Source of the DNA: Xestospongia bergquistia
Lineage: Eukaryota; Porifera; Demospongiae; Haplosclerida; Petrosiidae
NCBI GenBank assembly: GCA_963965975.1
Contig: OZ014411.1
Location: 12,354,501-12,418,500, forward strand
Reading direction: 5' to 3'
Length of the DNA: 64,000 bases
Of this stretch, positions 61,801 to 64,000 are shown piece after piece. The stretch's first letter is position 1. Each line of letters starts with the position of its first letter. The notes under the pieces were generated by a model. That model saw nothing but the letters and a program-made list of their open reading frames with translations, was not told the DNA's origin and made no database searches. A program made the position numbers and the translations under genes.

Positions 61801-62914
61801 AGATGGGCCCTCTCCATCGCTACCACTATCTTCAAATTCAGGTTTCTTGCGTTTACGACCTCTTCGACTCTAAATAGGTATTTAAAAAATGGTTGTAATG
61901 GTACAAGATCTTGGCTATACACTTTTTGTATTCTGAAATTCTACTTGATAGTATAAGCCAAATAGCTAGTATTTAAAAACTAGTTATAGGTAATAAAACA
62001 TAATTTTACATAACATTGAAATAAAATCTCAATCAATAAATTACCTCAATTACATTACAATAACATCTTAACTTAAATGGATGCTTCTTAAGTGCTAGTG
62101 GCTATTTGTAAGCCCATACTGTTTTGTGTATAGTTAATATTAGGGGGTGGGGATAAGTTTAATACACGACAAAGTATGCATACTCAATAAATGTCTATTA
62201 TGTATAGAAAATACTTTTAAGAGGATAATGGATTATATAAAACTGTACAGTAATGTTAACTGAACATGTAATGCTAAAAATGATGTCAACGTCATGTGAT
62301 AAGTGTTTTATTAATGACACTGTTAGATAAGAGGTTTTTCTACTAATTTTATCATATAATCATATGTTATTTAATAGATACAATCTATCTATTACAAAGT
62401 TCACATCATTTAATTGAAGTTACTTCTTAACATTGTTTTACAATCATTATAGCTGTCTTAAAAGAATTACAGTTACAATAAAAAATAGCTGTAGTCTAAA
62501 TAAATAAAGCAAATAACATATTCTCTGAAAAGTTTGCTCATTACATTGTCTACCAACAATGTGAATGTGAGCATGTCAAGTGTTAACTTCAGGGCCTGAA
62601 GTGAGTTCAGGCCTTGTGATGCAGGGACTCTATCTCTTTAGTTCTTATCTATGTGACATAGACTACATCATCTACCTAAAACTCTTAGACTAACACATGG
62701 TCTGAAGTACAGACTTACTCCTGATGTAGGTTTGTAAGTAGAGTCCTTGGGTTCGTTTGGTTCAGGGGAAGGAGTATCACGACTACCAGGAGAATCAGAG
62801 TGGGCGGGGCTTAAAAGGCCAGGAGATTCATCTCGTACTTTATCTGTCTAATACCAATAAGTACTTTAACATGATTTTCTAACACTTTCAAACCTCTTTC
62901 GTTGATGAATTCAT
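58808..62914 (-). CDS. PHF10/SAYP-like PBAF chromatin-remodelling subunit lacking PHD fingers
   Basis: Ten exons sum to 312 codons with the stop: 62894-62914, 62719-62847, 61772-61869, 61594-61703, 61380-61463, 61056-61123, 60496-60582, 60309-60437, 59685-59788 and 58808-58913. The start reads MNSSTKE, then a Pro/Ser-rich acidic region and a basic patch (RRGRKRKKPEFED). VTFPASKLFEYEWPV, YMLQEQVAEFLDIRG, VTETQCNM and GLVALVSDEVLELM follow; this is the SAY-domain signature of PHF10/BAF45a and Drosophila SAYP. PHF10 proteins normally end in two PHD fingers. Here the last exon ends LDDIL-stop and no PHD-like Cys/His exon was seen in the following 6 kb. The first donor (GTTTGA) is weak. Nuclear function is inferred from the family. 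Confidence 0.85.
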
Positions 62915-63545
62915 TTTCAGTGTAACAAACCAAGGTATTTTTAACCCGCTATTACAGTAATTTGTGGGCGGTGTCAAAGCTGATTTACACTGTTTATATT
63001 AAGTTGGTTATTAAAGAGCGAACTTCATTTATTGTTTGGACCTACTCGTTTTCCAAGTTTGATTCTATATGTCTATAATATAATAACTTAACTCTGATAA
63101 TACAAACATTGGTAATGTTCACATAATCAAACTTGAAGTTTCCAGCATAATACGTACAGTCAATGAATGTATATATATATGTATATATATATATATGTAC
63201 TATATACACGTTCTTGACCATCTCTTGATTTTAAAATAGTAACAACCTAAACAAGACAATGTCTAGCTTGTTTACCTTCTAATAAGGGTTATTGCTGATA
63301 TAAAAGATCAATTACTACATAATGTTTTTTCTTTTATTTTAATAATAACAACTACTGCAATTAAAGTTAAGTACCGATGTAAAAATAATAGTAGTCAAAT
63401 GTCTATTAATGAAGAAGACAATAAAGTTTTATTTGATTATTTCTCTTAATCGTTAACGACAACCACGAGTGCACACCACATTATTATATAGCATGTTATA
63501 TTAGTAGGTGTGGCTGAAGAGGTTGGCAATTAGCAAAGCCCTGAA
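62915..63545. promoter_or_regulatory. Divergent intergenic promoter region
   Basis: About 630 bp between the head-to-head starts of the PHF10-like gene (minus) and the gene starting at 63546 (plus). It includes a GTGGGCGGTG box near 62965 and a TATATA/TATATG run at 63170-63200. Shared regulation is plausible but only inferred from the spacing. Confidence 0.4.
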
Positions 63546-64000
63546 ATGGCTAGAGGTGATGTGATATTACACAGGTTTTGCAATGAAGGAAAACTGGATA
63601 GTATTGAAGTATGTGAAAGTTAATTTGATGTATGCTTAATAAATATAGACATAATATGAATATATGAATTAGTAATTAATTATGAGACTGATATAGACAT
63701 ATGATGATTATTCGTTAACATCTGTAAATATCTGCTAAATTATTTCTCTTTCCTTTGATTAAAACTTATTGGTAATGGTTTTCAGAATTGTTTGTTTCTG
63801 AGACTATTTTTTGGCTTAGTATATAATTATAATAGTATTATATTGAGTCTAAATTATGAAACTATGATACTTTACTTTAGCTCTTTAGTGTTGATAACAT
63901 TTTTGTCTGTTTCGCTACTATTTTCCTTAGTTAATTATTTCAAGATAATATTTATTCTACTATAGAGTTATGTACAAACTATTGATGAAGAGACACTTCA
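63546..64000 (+). CDS. 5' exons of a divergently transcribed gene, possibly ankyrin-type (runs off window)
   Basis: ATG at 63546 opens exon 63546-63608 (MARGDVILHRFCNEGKLDSI, then E), with donor GTATGT. The next exon starts after CTACTATAG at 63966 (SYVQTIDEETL) and continues past the end. The pattern FCNEGKLDSIESYV resembles the cap helix that opens ankyrin arrays, but too little is visible to be sure. Confidence 0.5.

Noticed and set aside
1-64000. tRNA, rRNA or other structured RNA genes
   Set aside because: None noticed by eye. A covariance-model scan would be needed to exclude small RNAs, so none is reported.

Overview
The window looks like a demosponge-type animal genome. It is AT-rich, with short GT-AG introns, and it carries ankyrin–Roc–COR–Death genes, a TRAF-type RING gene, ephrin-like ectodomains and a PHF10/SAYP-like chromatin subunit. 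The sponge assignment is an inference from gene content; no species marker was seen. I built the gene models by hand from splice sites, phase continuity and domain recognition. Each complete model sums to a whole number of codons ending in a stop.

Layout. (1) 1-3.86 kb: the 3' part of an ephrin-like gene (copy A), in a segment that recurs at 36.7-39.8 kb (copy B, broken) and 47.1-52.2 kb (copy C, intact). (2) 4.67-7.93 kb: a decayed LTR retrotransposon with a clean 5-bp target duplication and integrase upstream of reverse transcriptase. (3) 9.56-36.17 kb, minus strand: a 20-exon gene for a 1,328-residue protein with ankyrin repeats, Roc GTPase, COR and Death domain. Its ankyrin part includes a 2.1-kb two-exon module present three times in tandem. 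One intron holds an array of ~140-bp repeats, many of which pair an acceptor and a donor exactly 3 nt apart. Two TTAA-flanked MITE-like elements and a 46-bp minisatellite also lie in its introns. (4) 36.7-46 kb: a mosaic of duplicated debris containing ephrin copy B, two decayed copies of the Roc-COR-Death 3' end, an orphan Crk-like SH3 exon and an ankyrin cap fragment. (5) 46.04-50.31 kb, plus strand: the complete ephrin-like gene, copy C (272 residues). (6) 54.4-58.54 kb, minus strand: a second Roc-COR-Death gene whose best model places a TRAF-type RING and zinc finger at the N terminus in place of ankyrins (926 residues). A possible alternative C-terminal tail runs to 52.93 kb. (7) 58.81-62.91 kb, minus strand: a PHF10/SAYP-like gene (311 residues) ending without PHD fingers. 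(8) 63.55 kb to the end, plus strand: the first exons of a divergently transcribed gene, possibly of ankyrin type.

The two Roc-COR genes have the form of intracellular signalling or innate-sensor proteins: a repeat or RING front end, a GTPase switch and a Death-domain output. The ephrin-like genes would act at the cell surface. Repeated fragments in the middle show the Roc-COR-Death 3' end and an ephrin-type 5' flank lying side by side twice. This suggests that the two gene families were amplified together by segmental duplication.
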